Below are positions 1 through 9,700 of a stretch of DNA of 42,609 nt, piece by piece. The DNA is from Bacteroidota bacterium (lineage in GTDB: Bacteria; Bacteroidota; Bacteroidia; AKYH767-A; OLB10). The stretch covers positions 1-42,609 of the forward strand of contig JANXSD010000072.1 in assembly GCA_025352785.1 (NCBI GenBank), in the 5' to 3' direction. Position numbers and translations under genes: made by a program. Below the pieces are notes generated by a model. The model saw nothing but the letters and a program-made list of their open reading frames with translations, did not search any database and was not told where the DNA came from. Positions within the stretch are counted from its first letter, which is position 1, and every line of letters starts with the position of its first letter.

Positions 1-110
1 AGATTTTTTTGATTAACAGGATTTAGCTTGCTACGTTTGAATTCGTTTTTTTGCAATTCGTATCCCAATAGCTATCCGAAAGTAATTCGTAATTCGTAAT
101 TTTTAATTTA
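1..110. repeat. Degenerate copy of a dispersed palindromic/AT-rich intergenic element
   Basis: This non-coding stretch abuts the lolA stop codon. Positions 64-78 hold a decayed form of the palindrome TTCCGATAGCTATCGGAA that is perfect at 34193 and 34313. Positions 91-110 (AATTCGTAATTTTTAATTTA) match 39331-39350 exactly. Read on the minus strand, the AT-rich part starts directly after the lolA stop codon, the same arrangement as at 34360 and 39353. It probably forms the 3' untranslated end of the ftsK-lolA transcript; a terminator role is inference. Confidence 0.6.
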
Positions 111-755
111 TTACCTTAGGTCAACAACTTCTACACCGGGATATTTTGATTTGTTGAATGTGAAAAGGTCATCGGTAACAACTACATTAGGATTAAATTT
201 AGCAATAGAGTAGGTGATGATGTTACCATCCTTATTAAAAACTTTTGCTTCCGTAACGTATTTATCTTTCTTATCAATGCTTAACTCAATCTTAAAAAAA
301 GCTTTTTTTGCATCATCAGGAACAAGCTGAATCAACTGAATTGTTTTTGCTCCCGACTTTTTTTCTGCAATAAATTTTGATTTAAAACCTTTCTCATACA
401 TCGTAAAAATCGTTGTAGGAGTAATGGCATTCGCATCAGTCTTCGCTTCACTTATTTGTACTTCATTCGATTCTTTTAAATACGTCCACGAATTTTTTCC
501 ATCACTCATCACTGTTTGGTCTTTCATCGCTAAATTAAATTGCGATCCTTTAATGGTGATTGAACCTGATTGATTCTCCGACTTCTTTGTCTTTTGATCG
601 GCAATCACTAATTTGAAATCCGCGCTAAGCGATTTGTATGAACGGTATTTTGCAGAAACACCCTTTAAAATTTCCTGAGCCTTAGGATCTGTTTGTGCAA
701 GTATTTGACTAGTGAATAGAAGTAGCGCTATGGCTGTTTGAAGCAATCGTGTCAT
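111..755 (-). CDS. lolA: LolA-like outer-membrane lipoprotein carrier protein
   Basis: This is a 214-residue periplasmic protein. Residues 1-20 form a signal peptide (charged start, leucine-rich core, cleavage after the alanine in ILA-QT). The mature part fits the LolA family: an early 'YKSLSADF' segment, alternating beta-strands, a 'GKNSWTYL' strand like the family's central motif, and a C-terminal 'DDLFTFNKSKYPGVEVVDLR' end. LolA proteins carry lipoproteins released from the inner membrane across the periplasm to the outer membrane. The length agrees with the usual ~200 residues. The gene lies 39 bases downstream of ftsK on the same strand and is probably co-transcribed with it. The family call is good; the exact role is inferred, since Bacteroidota often have several LolA paralogues. 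Confidence 0.82.
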   Translation of the reverse strand: MTRLLQTAIALLLFTSQILAQTDPKAQEILKGVSAKYRSYKSLSADFKLVIADQKTKKSENQSGSITIKGSQFNLAMKDQTVMSDGKNSWTYLKESNEVQISEAKTDANAITPTTIFTMYEKGFKSKFIAEKKSGAKTIQLIQLVPDDAKKAFFKIELSIDKKDKYVTEAKVFNKDGNIITYSIAKFNPNVVVTDDLFTFNKSKYPGVEVVDLR

Positions 756-794
756 GAGGCAATATTAAGAAATACAAGGATAAGAAATCCAGAG

Positions 795-3380
795 TTAAAC
801 TCCTGAATGTGATTTCATCGTTTTCAATAACTGTTCCAAACCTGCTAAATCTTTACAACGTACTTCACGAGCCTTACTTCCTTCAAAGGGTCCGATGATT
901 CCAGCAGCTTCCAACTGATCTACTAATCTACCTGCTCTGTTGTATCCCAATTTCAATCTGCGTTGTAAGAGTGAAGCCGAGCCCTGTTGAAACTGAACTA
1001 CCATGTGCGCAGCCTCATCAAAAAGAGGATCTAAATCATCAGCGCTCATATCCGTTCCTGCAGAGGATGACTCACCTTCAGGAATATATTCGGGTAACTG
1101 ATAAGCGCTTGAATAGGCACGTTGGCTCCCAATAAACTCGGTAATTGCTTCCACCTCTGGTGTGTCAACAAATGCACATTGAATGCGTATTAATTCAGCA
1201 CCCGTACTTAAAAGCATGTCCCCACGACCAATCAACTGATCGGCACCACCGGTATCTAAAATAGTGCGGGAATCAATTTTGGATGTAACACGGAATGCTA
1301 AACGTGCAGGGAAATTTGCTTTAATTGTTCCTGTAATAATATTTACCGAAGGACGTTGTGTAGCAATGATCAAATGAATTCCAATTGCGCGAGCTAATTG
1401 CGCAAGACGAGCAATCGGTGTTTCAATTTCTTTTCCTGCTGTCATAATTAAATCAGCAAACTCATCAACAACCAAAACGATGTAAGGTAAAAAGCGATGA
1501 CCATTATTCGGATTTAACTTTCGTGCAACAAATTTTACGTTGTACTCTTTGATATTTCGTACTTGTGCATTCTTCAATAATTCGTAGCGATTATCCATCT
1601 CAATACATAAAGAGTTGAGCGTATGTACCACTTTTTTGGTGTCAGTAATAATAGCATCTTCATCACCGGGAAGCTTCGCTAAAAAATGTCGTTCGATTGT
1701 TTTAAAAAGTGTTAACTCTACTTTTTTTGGATCCACTAAAATAAATTTTACTTGAGCCGGATGTTTTTTATAAAGTAACGAAACTAATATGGCATTTAAT
1801 CCAACGGATTTCCCTTGACCTGTTGCACCAGCCATCAATAAGTGAGGCATCTTCGCTAGATCAGCGATAAAGATTTCATTCGAAATGGTTTTACCTAAAC
1901 CTATTGGTAAATCCATATCCGTATTTTGGAACTTCTCAGAACCAATTACAGCACGCATTGCAACGATATCCGGATGTTGATTGGGCACTTCAATTCCGAT
2001 GGTTCCTTTACCAGGAATTGGCGCGATGATACGAATGCCGAGCGCAGCTAAACTTAATGCGATATCATCTTCTAAATTTTTAATTTTGGAAATACGTACA
2101 CCAGCCTTTGGTACTATTTCAAACAATGTTACTGTTGGTCCAACAGTTGCTTTTATTTTGTCGATTTCAATATCATAATGACCAAGCGTTTCAATGATAC
2201 GACGTTTATTCGCTTCCAATTCAGCCATCAATTCATCGCGCGTCATAGCAGAACGATTACTCTGATAATTCTGGAGTAAATCGATAGTTGGATATTGATA
2301 ACTACTTAAATCTAATTTTGGATCGTACTCGCCTAACTGCTCCACAAGATTGATGTCTTCGGAGTTCACTAAGTTGGCAGCGATATCCGCCGCTGTTTGC
2401 TCTGCAACAGGCGCAACTTCCAATGAAAGTCCGTTTGATGATTCTTCTTTCAATTCCAATTTTAAATCATCGAGCGGCAAATCAAATTCTGGATCTAGAC
2501 CTTTTGCAATTAACGTTGGAACAAATTCTGGATCGATCTCATCACGATGCACGTAAGAATTTTCGAGAGGCAAATCGAATTCAGGAATACTGTCTTCATT
2601 ATCATCATCACTAAAACGATTTCCAAAAGCAGCCACGGGTGGAATTGCAGATAAAGTATCTTCTACTTTATTTATCTTATGCTTACGATTAGGTAATTTA
2701 AATGCGAAATTAAATAATGCTACAGCAAATGATAATCCTGTGAAGGCAAGAAAAAATCCAGTGCCTGCAGTCCCAAGCGAAAGTGTTAGCCACATGTTTT
2801 CGAGGTAACCAATTCCACCTCCTAAAAACAATAAATCGGGATGTTGATTAACGCAAAATGCAAGCGCAGGAGGGAAGAATAATAAACTGAAAACCGAGTA
2901 AAGAATTACTTTTCTCATCGGCATTAAATCTACCTTAAAGAGAATGCGAAATCCTGTAAGGAAAGAAATTAATACAAATACAAATGATGCAATTCCAAAC
3001 CAAGTATGAATAAATTGATGCGATGCTATGGCTCCTAATTTTCCGAGCCAGTTATCCACTTTTTTATCCGAATAGCGCATTAGATCAAACCAGGATCCAC
3101 TCACTAAACTTTGATCATTTTTCCATGTTACAAAATAGGAGATGAAAGCTATCAGCAAGAACACAGAAATAAGAATCAGAAATAATCCTGAAATTTTGTG
3201 TGTACGTTCATCTTTAAGCGCACCAACAAATGATGATTCACTTTTATTTTTTGATGCAACTGGTGCTGCTTTTTCTTTACGTTGACGGATTTTCTTCTCC
3301 GGTTTCGCCTCTGCTACCTCGTCTAAGATGTCGGAATCAACTTCCTGAGGTTCTTTAAATCTATTTCCTTTGCCGGCCAT
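795..3380 (-). CDS. ftsK: DNA translocase FtsK (SpoIIIE family)
   Basis: This is an 861-residue septal DNA pump that clears chromosome ends from the closing septum and aligns dif sites for recombination. The N-terminus is basic, followed by four membrane segments at about residues 64-84, 125-147, 157-177 and 205-228. An acidic linker (about 255-350) carries short repeats of the type DPEF(V/D)P. The motor has a Walker A GATGQGKS (518-525), a Walker B VLVVDEFADL (635-644) and the ATQRPSVNIITG segment (673-684). A gamma winged-helix domain at about 785-850 would read polarised chromosomal sequences. The length is normal for Bacteroidota. It is transcribed away from the tauE-like gene and towards lolA. 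I see no frameshift or missing catalytic residue. Confidence 0.97.
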   Translation of the reverse strand: MAGKGNRFKEPQEVDSDILDEVAEAKPEKKIRQRKEKAAPVASKNKSESSFVGALKDERTHKISGLFLILISVFLLIAFISYFVTWKNDQSLVSGSWFDLMRYSDKKVDNWLGKLGAIASHQFIHTWFGIASFVFVLISFLTGFRILFKVDLMPMRKVILYSVFSLLFFPPALAFCVNQHPDLLFLGGGIGYLENMWLTLSLGTAGTGFFLAFTGLSFAVALFNFAFKLPNRKHKINKVEDTLSAIPPVAAFGNRFSDDDNEDSIPEFDLPLENSYVHRDEIDPEFVPTLIAKGLDPEFDLPLDDLKLELKEESSNGLSLEVAPVAEQTAADIAANLVNSEDINLVEQLGEYDPKLDLSSYQYPTIDLLQNYQSNRSAMTRDELMAELEANKRRIIETLGHYDIEIDKIKATVGPTVTLFEIVPKAGVRISKIKNLEDDIALSLAALGIRIIAPIPGKGTIGIEVPNQHPDIVAMRAVIGSEKFQNTDMDLPIGLGKTISNEIFIADLAKMPHLLMAGATGQGKSVGLNAILVSLLYKKHPAQVKFILVDPKKVELTLFKTIERHFLAKLPGDEDAIITDTKKVVHTLNSLCIEMDNRYELLKNAQVRNIKEYNVKFVARKLNPNNGHRFLPYIVLVVDEFADLIMTAGKEIETPIARLAQLARAIGIHLIIATQRPSVNIITGTIKANFPARLAFRVTSKIDSRTILDTGGADQLIGRGDMLLSTGAELIRIQCAFVDTPEVEAITEFIGSQRAYSSAYQLPEYIPEGESSSAGTDMSADDLDPLFDEAAHMVVQFQQGSASLLQRRLKLGYNRAGRLVDQLEAAGIIGPFEGSKAREVRCKDLAGLEQLLKTMKSHSGV

Positions 3381-3614
3381 TCCTTCGCGATTGTATTAAA
3401 GAGTAAAGTTATCGAACAACTCTTATGTTTTACCTCTTGTTTCTCTTCTTAATCAACACTTATTTGTGTAAAACTAATTCGCATTAGAACGACATTTCAT
3501 TCCTTTTTCTTGTGTAAAACAATATAAAAGTATGGAAGTTCATTTTCAATAAATTGTTCAATCGTCACTAGTATTAAATTGTGGAAGGATAATCGCATCT
3601 TTGCAGCCACAAAA
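3381..3614. other. Divergent intergenic region between ftsK and the TauE-like gene
   Basis: These 234 bases separate two divergent genes. I see no small gene in them. A -7-like box for the plus-strand gene sits near the right end; I could not find a convincing box for ftsK. Confidence 0.4.
3596..3603 (+). promoter_or_regulatory. Putative -7 promoter box of the TauE-like gene
   Basis: CATCTTTG differs at one position from the Bacteroidota -7 consensus TAnnTTTG and is followed by GCAGCC, a common context for such boxes. It would place the transcript start near 3610, just before the ATG at 3615. A TTG 19-20 bases upstream is not evident, so only the -7 half is supported. Confidence 0.4.
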
Positions 3615-4421
3615 ATGGGCATGTCGCATTTATTCGGGTATATATTCTCAGCATTTATAGGGATTTCTTTGGGCCTTATAGGTGGTGGTGGCTCCATTTT
3701 GACGGTTCCTATTTTAGTGTATCTATTTCACATCGAGCCAGTTTTAGCAACTTCGTATTCGCTTTTTATCGTTGGGACTACGAGTGCAGCGGGTGCTATT
3801 CAAAAATTCAGAGATGGTTTAGTGGATGTTCGAACAGCGATTGTTTTCGGAACTCCTTCCATTATTGCGGTCTATCTGACACGAAAATTTCTTGTTCCTT
3901 CCATCCCAAAATCTATCTTCACCATAGGAAGTTTTGAACTTACTAAATCGATATTTCTGCTGCTTTTATTCGCATTATTGATGGTTTCGGCCTCTATTTC
4001 GATGATTCGTGGTTATGGTTTTTTGTCGAGGGTAAAAGTTGATAAATCAAAAATTAATTACCCCGTTCTGTTATTAGATGGCCTGGCGGTTGGCACCTTA
4101 ACGGGTTTTGCAGGAGCTGGTGGTGGATTTTTGATAATTCCAGCTCTGGTTTTTTTAAGTGGACTTGAAATGAAAAAAGCGATTGGAACGTCCTTACTAA
4201 TCATCGCTTCCAATACGTTCTTTGGATTTATCGGCGATATTGGTCATTATGAAATGAATTGGATCCTCTTATTAACTATTTCATCCATTGCAGTTGGAGG
4301 TATTGTTATAGGTCATCAACTACATCATAAAATACATGGTGATCATTTAAAAAAGGGCTTTGGATGGTTCGTCTTGGCAACAGGATGTTACATTATCCTA
4401 AGAGAACTTTTTTTCAAGTAA
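3615..4421 (+). CDS. TauE/SafE family sulfite/organosulfonate exporter
   Basis: This is an integral membrane protein of about 268 residues with eight predicted hydrophobic segments in two homologous halves. Each half begins with a glycine-rich signature: GLIGGGGSILTVPILVYL near the start and GFAGAGGGFLIIPALVFL in the middle, as expected for TauE/SafE. Members of the family move sulfite, sulfonates or related anions. An in-frame TTG at 3579 would add 12 residues, but it lies before the promoter-like box; ATG 3615 (or 3621, MSHLFGY) is more likely. The next gene on the same strand encodes a CstB-like persulfide dioxygenase. TauE and CstB also occur together in the staphylococcal cst locus, so export of sulfite or thiosulfate made by that enzyme is a reasonable inference. 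Confidence 0.85.
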   Translation: MGMSHLFGYIFSAFIGISLGLIGGGGSILTVPILVYLFHIEPVLATSYSLFIVGTTSAAGAIQKFRDGLVDVRTAIVFGTPSIIAVYLTRKFLVPSIPKSIFTIGSFELTKSIFLLLLFALLMVSASISMIRGYGFLSRVKVDKSKINYPVLLLDGLAVGTLTGFAGAGGGFLIIPALVFLSGLEMKKAIGTSLLIIASNTFFGFIGDIGHYEMNWILLLTISSIAVGGIVIGHQLHHKIHGDHLKKGFGWFVLATGCYIILRELFFK

Positions 4422-4471
4422 ATGCTACGATTTTTTTGGATAATTAAATAAGATGAGTGTGTCAATAATGA

Positions 4472-4503
4472 TTTGAAAATCGAAAAAAAATAATTTAATT
4501 TAG
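4472..4503 (+). promoter_or_regulatory. Putative promoter of the CstB-like gene
   Basis: TTTG (4472-4475) is followed after 20 bases by TAATTTAG (4496-4503), one mismatch from TAnnTTTG. The start would fall near 4509, about 20 bases before the ATG at 4529. A 14-base inverted repeat, TTAATA-GT-TATTAA (4504-4517), covers the expected start and could be an operator. This is a motif match only. Confidence 0.4.
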
Positions 4504-4528
4504 TTAATAGTTATTAAAATAATAGTTC

Positions 4529-5923
4529 ATGAAAATAGAACAAATTTACACAGGTTGTCTCGCTCAAGGTGCTTATTATATTCAGTCGGAAGGCGAAGCT
4601 GTAGTGATAGATCCTTTACGTGAGATTCAACCGTATATCGATCGTGCGAAAAAAGATAATTCAAAAATAAAATACGTTTTCGAAACACATTTTCACGCTG
4701 ATTTTGTTTCTGGGCATATTGATCTTGCGAAAGCAACAGGTGCTAAAATTATTTATGGTCCATTAGCAAATCCTGATTTTGAAGCTGTAATTGCGAAAGA
4801 TGAAGAAGAATTTAAAGTCGGTAAATTAACTTTCAAAGTGTTACATACTCCAGGACATACAATGGAGTCAACCTGTTATCTTTTGCAAGATGAAAATGGA
4901 AATGATGTTGCACTTTTTACAGGTGATACATTATTTATTGGCGATGTTGGCAGACCTGATTTAGCACAGAAATCGCATTTAACGATTGGTGATTTAGCGG
5001 GCCATCTTTTTGATTCATTACGTAATAAAATTATGCCCTTGGAAAATAGTATCACCATCTATCCTGCGCATGGTGCTGGTTCGGCTTGCGGGAAAAATAT
5101 GAGTAAAGAAACGCTCGATACGTTAGGCAGTCAAAAGCAAACAAATTATGCATTGCGTGCAGATATGACGAAACAAGATTTCATTAATGAAGTTACGGAT
5201 GGATTGTTGCCACCACCTGCCTATTTCCCTCTTAATGTGATGTTGAATAAGCAAGGTTATGATAGCATACATGAGGTGATAAAACGTGGTACGCAAGCGT
5301 TAAGTCCAGATACTTTTGAGGCAACAGCTAATGAAACGGGTGCATTACTTTTAGATACGAGAGATGCACAAATTTTTGCAAAGGGTTTTATTCCTAATTC
5401 TATTTTTATTGGTATTGATGGATCTTTCGCTCCCTGGGTTGGCGCATTAATTCCTGATATTAAACAACAAATTTTATTGATAACAGATGAAGGTCGAGAA
5501 GAGGAAGTAGTTACTCGACTTGCACGCGTTGGTTACGATTATTCGTTAGGATATTTAAAAGGTGGTTTTGAGGCTTGGAGAAATGCAGGAAAAGAAATGG
5601 ATAGTATTCAATCAATCACTGCTGATGAATTAGCGACTATAAAAAATGCAAATGCTAAAATAAAAATTGTTGATGTAAGAAAACAGAGTGAATACAATAC
5701 AGAACATATTTCAGAAGTAGTAAATGCTCCGTTAGATTTTATTAATGATAGCATGTTAAAGATTACGAAAGATGAACCTGTTTATATTCATTGTCAAGGA
5801 GGTTATCGTTCTATGGTTTTTACATCTGTTTTAAGAGCGCGAGGATATGATAATTTAATTGATGTGAAAGGTGGTTTTAAAGCTATAAAAGATTCTAATA
5901 AATTTTTACTGAATAATATTTAG
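4529..5923 (+). CDS. CstB-like persulfide dioxygenase with two rhodanese domains
   Basis: This is a 464-residue cytoplasmic enzyme with three modules. Residues 1-235 are a metallo-beta-lactamase fold of the ETHE1/persulfide-dioxygenase type: THFHAD (53-58) followed by SGH, then HTPGHT, GDTLFIGDVGRPD and a YPAHGAGSACG loop. Residues ~250-350 form a rhodanese domain whose active-site position reads ITDEGR, with no cysteine, so it is probably inactive. Residues ~360-460 form a second rhodanese with an intact loop HCQGGYR. This order (dioxygenase, dead rhodanese, live rhodanese) is that of CstB, which turns low-molecular-weight persulfides into thiosulfate. It sits 107 bases after a TauE-type exporter on the same strand. 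Sulfide detoxification is the likely role. Assignment by architecture is strong; the substrate is inferred. Confidence 0.87.
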   Translation: MKIEQIYTGCLAQGAYYIQSEGEAVVIDPLREIQPYIDRAKKDNSKIKYVFETHFHADFVSGHIDLAKATGAKIIYGPLANPDFEAVIAKDEEEFKVGKLTFKVLHTPGHTMESTCYLLQDENGNDVALFTGDTLFIGDVGRPDLAQKSHLTIGDLAGHLFDSLRNKIMPLENSITIYPAHGAGSACGKNMSKETLDTLGSQKQTNYALRADMTKQDFINEVTDGLLPPPAYFPLNVMLNKQGYDSIHEVIKRGTQALSPDTFEATANETGALLLDTRDAQIFAKGFIPNSIFIGIDGSFAPWVGALIPDIKQQILLITDEGREEEVVTRLARVGYDYSLGYLKGGFEAWRNAGKEMDSIQSITADELATIKNANAKIKIVDVRKQSEYNTEHISEVVNAPLDFINDSMLKITKDEPVYIHCQGGYRSMVFTSVLRARGYDNLIDVKGGFKAIKDSNKFLLNNI

Positions 5924-5977
5924 CAAAAGTTTAAGCGAAAAAATAATTTCAATCTTGTATGTAAATTATCAGAAATG

Positions 5978-6019
5978 AAAAACCCTGAAGTCTGATATTA
6001 ATCGTACTTCAGGGTTTTA
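5978..6019. terminator. Bidirectional intrinsic terminator between cstB-like and slyD-like genes
   Basis: AAAAACCCTGAAG (5978-5990) and CTTCAGGGTTTT (6007-6018) form a perfect stem of 12 pairs around a 16-base loop. A-rich and T-rich flanks give a U-tract on either strand. It lies between the converging stops at 5923 and 6027, so it should end both transcripts. Confidence 0.85.
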
Positions 6020-6026
6020 TATTTAA

Positions 6027-6536
6027 TTAATGATCGTGCACCCCATCATGTGCATGACCGTGCTCCAGTTCTTGTGCAGTAGCTTCGCGAACTTCTACCA
6101 CTGCCCCTGCGAAATGCAGGTTTTGTCCAGCTAAAGGATGATTGAAATCTAACATTACTTCTTCATCAGAAAAGGAAACAATTTTTGCTACTAATTGGTT
6201 GCCATCGCGATCAAGCAACGGAACTGTATTTCCTTCTCTTAAAATTTCTACATCTAAAACACCTTCTACTTTAAACATATCGGTCGAAACTTTTACTAAA
6301 GCTTCTTCATCCATATTTCCATAAGCATTTTCAGAATCAATTTTAAATTCAAATTCTTTTCCTATAGTTAATCCTTCTAAATTGCGTTCAAATTCAGGAA
6401 TTAGCTGGCCAGAGCCAAAAAGGAAGGTTAAGGGATTTTCATTACCAGTTTCTTCAACGAAAACTGGTTCAGCGCCAGGTTGGCTACTCTGTAGTCGGTA
6501 GGTTACTGACACTACCTTGTTTGGTCCTATTTGCAT
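6027..6536 (-). CDS. SlyD-like FKBP-type peptidyl-prolyl cis-trans isomerase
   Basis: This is a 169-residue cytoplasmic FKBP of the SlyD type. The flap-containing order is clear: the YRLQSSQPG start, 'PLTFLFGSGQLIPEFERNLEGL' (about 36-57), 'FEFKIDSENAYGN' and, after the inserted IF chaperone domain, 'VMLDFNHPLAGQNLHFAGAVVEVREAT', which is the SlyD signature for the last FKBP strands. The C-terminus is histidine-rich (HGHAHDGVHDH), as in SlyD tails that bind nickel and other metals. The protein would catalyse prolyl isomerisation and act as a folding helper. It stands alone on the minus strand with a consensus -7 box upstream and a strong terminator downstream. No maturation hydrogenase is nearby, so a general chaperone role is more likely than a nickel-enzyme role. 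Confidence 0.9.
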   Translation of the reverse strand: MQIGPNKVVSVTYRLQSSQPGAEPVFVEETGNENPLTFLFGSGQLIPEFERNLEGLTIGKEFEFKIDSENAYGNMDEEALVKVSTDMFKVEGVLDVEILREGNTVPLLDRDGNQLVAKIVSFSDEEVMLDFNHPLAGQNLHFAGAVVEVREATAQELEHGHAHDGVHDH

Positions 6537-6603
6537 GATGTTGTATTTTCAAATGATAGAAAGCAGAATTTTATTGCTACCTATCTCATTAGAATTATTG
6601 CTG

Positions 6604-6611
6604 CAAAAATA
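6604..6611 (-). promoter_or_regulatory. Putative -7 box of the slyD-like gene
   Basis: On the minus strand this reads TATTTTTG, an exact match to TAnnTTTG, about 70 bases before the start codon at 6536. The expected TTG farther upstream is not exact because the 13-bp hairpin at 6629-6659 occupies that position. Confidence 0.4.
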
Positions 6612-6628
6612 TAATTAATAAATAACTA

Positions 6629-6659
6629 TTCCAGTAAAAACTGTAGGTTTTTACTGGAA
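6629..6659 (-). terminator. Perfect 13-bp hairpin downstream of the repeat protein gene
   Basis: TTCCAGTAAAAAC (6629-6641) and GTTTTTACTGGAA (6647-6659) pair perfectly around a 5-base loop. The hairpin lies 120 bases beyond the stop of the 1534-residue protein and just upstream of the slyD promoter region. It may end the long transcript, though no clean U-tract follows it, or it may act in slyD regulation. Position and pairing are certain; function is not. Confidence 0.5.
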
Positions 6660-6780
6660 AGAGGCATTTGACTTACCATATAAAAACCAGGTAATTAGAA
6701 TCAACGGAGATTCAATAGTATTTTGAAACAAGAAAATCAAAATTGAAGGAGTAACACCTATTTGAGATTGATTTATTCCA

Positions 6781-9700
6781 TCATCTTAATAACGTAATAG
6801 ATCCATGTTTGGAGCGATTACTTTTGTCAGCGCAGCTGTCATAGTGTATTAAGAAATAATAAACGCCTTCCGGACAATCTTCATTTGTAAATTTTCCATT
6901 CCAGGAATCATTATAAGTTGAAGCTTCAAATACTTTTGCTCCCCATCGGTTAAAAATAAGGAAGCTTTTAACATTTATATTTAATGATATTATTTTGTAA
7001 GTATCATTTATTCCATCTTGATTTGGCGTGAAGGTATTAGGAATAAACAAATAGGCATCTTCACAATTATCTCCGTCGTTATTTTCCATTCTCATAAAGA
7101 GTGAATCCGTATTACTACAATTATTACTATTCGTAACAGTTAAATAAATCCATGCAGCATTATTTAATATTGCATTAGTATTGGGAAGATTTGGGTCAGT
7201 AAAGTAGGCGTTTCCATACCATAAATATCCCGTCGCATTTGTATTTGTGCTTATTAATGGAATACTAACACCTGCTTGAATTGTATCTGAAGTAACATAG
7301 ATTGATGCATTCGGTTTAGGTTCAATTGTTAGATCCAAAATTACAGTACTATCGCAACCTGAAGTAGGAATTTTTATTGAATATATCCCTGATTGTTTTA
7401 AATGATTATTCCCAAAAATAATACTATCACCTTCGCAAATGGTGACAGACGAATTTGATAGACCTGAAATTGTTTGCGTTAATGTTAAAACAATTGTACT
7501 GTCGCAACCGTTTGCAGAAATTAGATTGTTTACAAAAATTCCTGGTTGACTATAAAACACATTTCCAATATTTATAGAATCTCCAGTACAAATCTGTGCT
7601 TGAACACTATCAACAATATGTTTTACTTGAATATCAGTAACAATTATTTTTTTGCAATTTCCTGAAATGGAAATGGTATCTGTATAGATTCCTGATAGAA
7701 AATAAACCGATGAACCAATAACCACACTGTCATTGCTGCAAATTTTCACATGATTGGAATCAATAAGTAAATTAGTAAATGATAACGAGGTTACAACTAA
7801 ACTATCACAACCATTCGAAGTAATTAAGGTGTCATTATAAACTCCGGGTTGAAAATAAATATTATTTCCAATGGAGATTGAATCACCTTGGCAAATTATT
7901 GCTAAAACACTATCGGTAATGAGGTTGACAGTAAGGTTAGTAAACATAATTTTTTTGCAGCCTCCGATAACATTGATCGTATCAATATAATTTCCGGTTA
8001 CTGTATACGTATTGAATCCGATATTTAAACTGTCGCCATGACAAATGGATATACTATTTGAGTCGATTGGTAATTTGTTAATTGTAATTGTCGCAACTAG
8101 AATACTATCACATCCTAAGGATGAAACTAATGTATCATTGTAAGTTCCTGAAATACTATACGTGTTGTTTCCAATGGTAATCGAATCACCTAAACAAATG
8201 GCCGCACTTATACTATCAACACTATGATTTACTGATAAATTTGTAATTATAATTTTCTTGCATCCGCCTGAAACTGGCAAAGTATCTGTGTAAGTGCCTG
8301 TTAAAGTATACACATTAGCACCTATAGTTACACTATCTCCCTTACAAATAGAAATTGTATTCGTATCAATTACAAAATTTGTAAGTGTAATTGTTGCTAT
8401 GATGATACTATCACAACCTTGTGATGAAATTAAAGTATCATTGTAAATGCCAGGAGTAGTATAATGGGTATTGCCAATTAAAATGGAATCGCCATTACAA
8501 ATGGAAGTGCTAATACTATCGATGAAATGATAAACTGTTAGAACGGTATAATTTATTTTCTTACAGCCACCTGCAGTTTGTAAAGTATCTGTATAATTAC
8601 CTTGTGCGTAGTAAACGTTGTTTCCAATTGTAATACTATCTCCAAAGCATATAAAGATTGAATTTGAATCAACAGTTAGGGGATTAATAGTTATTGATGT
8701 TACAACTATACTGTCACATCCTAGTGACGAAACTAAAGTATCGCGATATATTCCCGCTTGTGAATAAGAAATACCACCTAAAGTTATGGAGTCGCCTAAA
8801 CATATAAAAGCATTGGTACTATCGAGTGAATTATTAAAAGTTAAATTTGTAATACTAATTTTTTTGCAATTACCATTTGTTGTTAAAGTATCCGAATAAA
8901 TTCCTGGTAAATGGTAACTATGATTTCCAACTAGTACGCTATCTCCCGAGCAAATTGAAAGAGATAAGGTATCAGTAAGTATTAAATTGTATTTTATTGT
9001 GGTTACAATTACGCTATCACATCCAAAGGTAGTTGACAATGTATCATAATATACACCAGGAAGCGTATAAATACTATTGCCAACCAGGATGGTATCTCCT
9101 TGACAAATTGAACGTAATTGTGGAATGCTATCATTCAAACCAAGATGGTAAACGGAATGCAAAGTATCATTACAACCGTTAACATTTACAATTTTTGTAA
9201 TATTATAATTTCCAGTATCTGATGGCATAAATGGATTGAAAATAATACTATCTCCAGCTACAATTGTTCCATTTGGGAATTGCCAGTTATAATTAAAATG
9301 AGGAGAGGATACTGCAGATAAAACAACATATTGTCCGGAACATATAAAACCATCTTTTAAAATGGGAGGAAAGGAATCTGAGCTAACTGTAATTTGTTGT
9401 GTATAATTATTGCCACAAACATCTTCAAGACTTAATAAATAGTTGCCAAAAATATTTATTTGAAAAATCCCACTATCTTGTTGTGCAAATGTTTGAGGGC
9501 CACTAATAATTTCAAATTTGTAAGGAGGTACACCTCTGGTAGAATCAGTAATTAATTCTACGTAATTTGTTCCATTGCATAAAATTGTATTATTTGTAAT
9601 GAATGAATTATTGATGTAAGGCGTTATGGAAATAGTATCATAGACTGTCCAACAACTGCTTCCACTTGCTTTTATACTTCCGTCATAGTAGGAGTATCCA

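Noticed and set aside
3579-3614. N-terminal extension of the TauE-like protein from TTG 3579
   Set aside because: It lies before the -7-like box and adds non-hydrophobic residues ahead of the first membrane helix; ATG 3615 or 3621 fits better.
7340-9115. Regular repeats considered as a CRISPR array
   Set aside because: The unit is ~150 bp, the frame is open throughout and conservation is at the protein level; there is no identical repeat with unique spacers.
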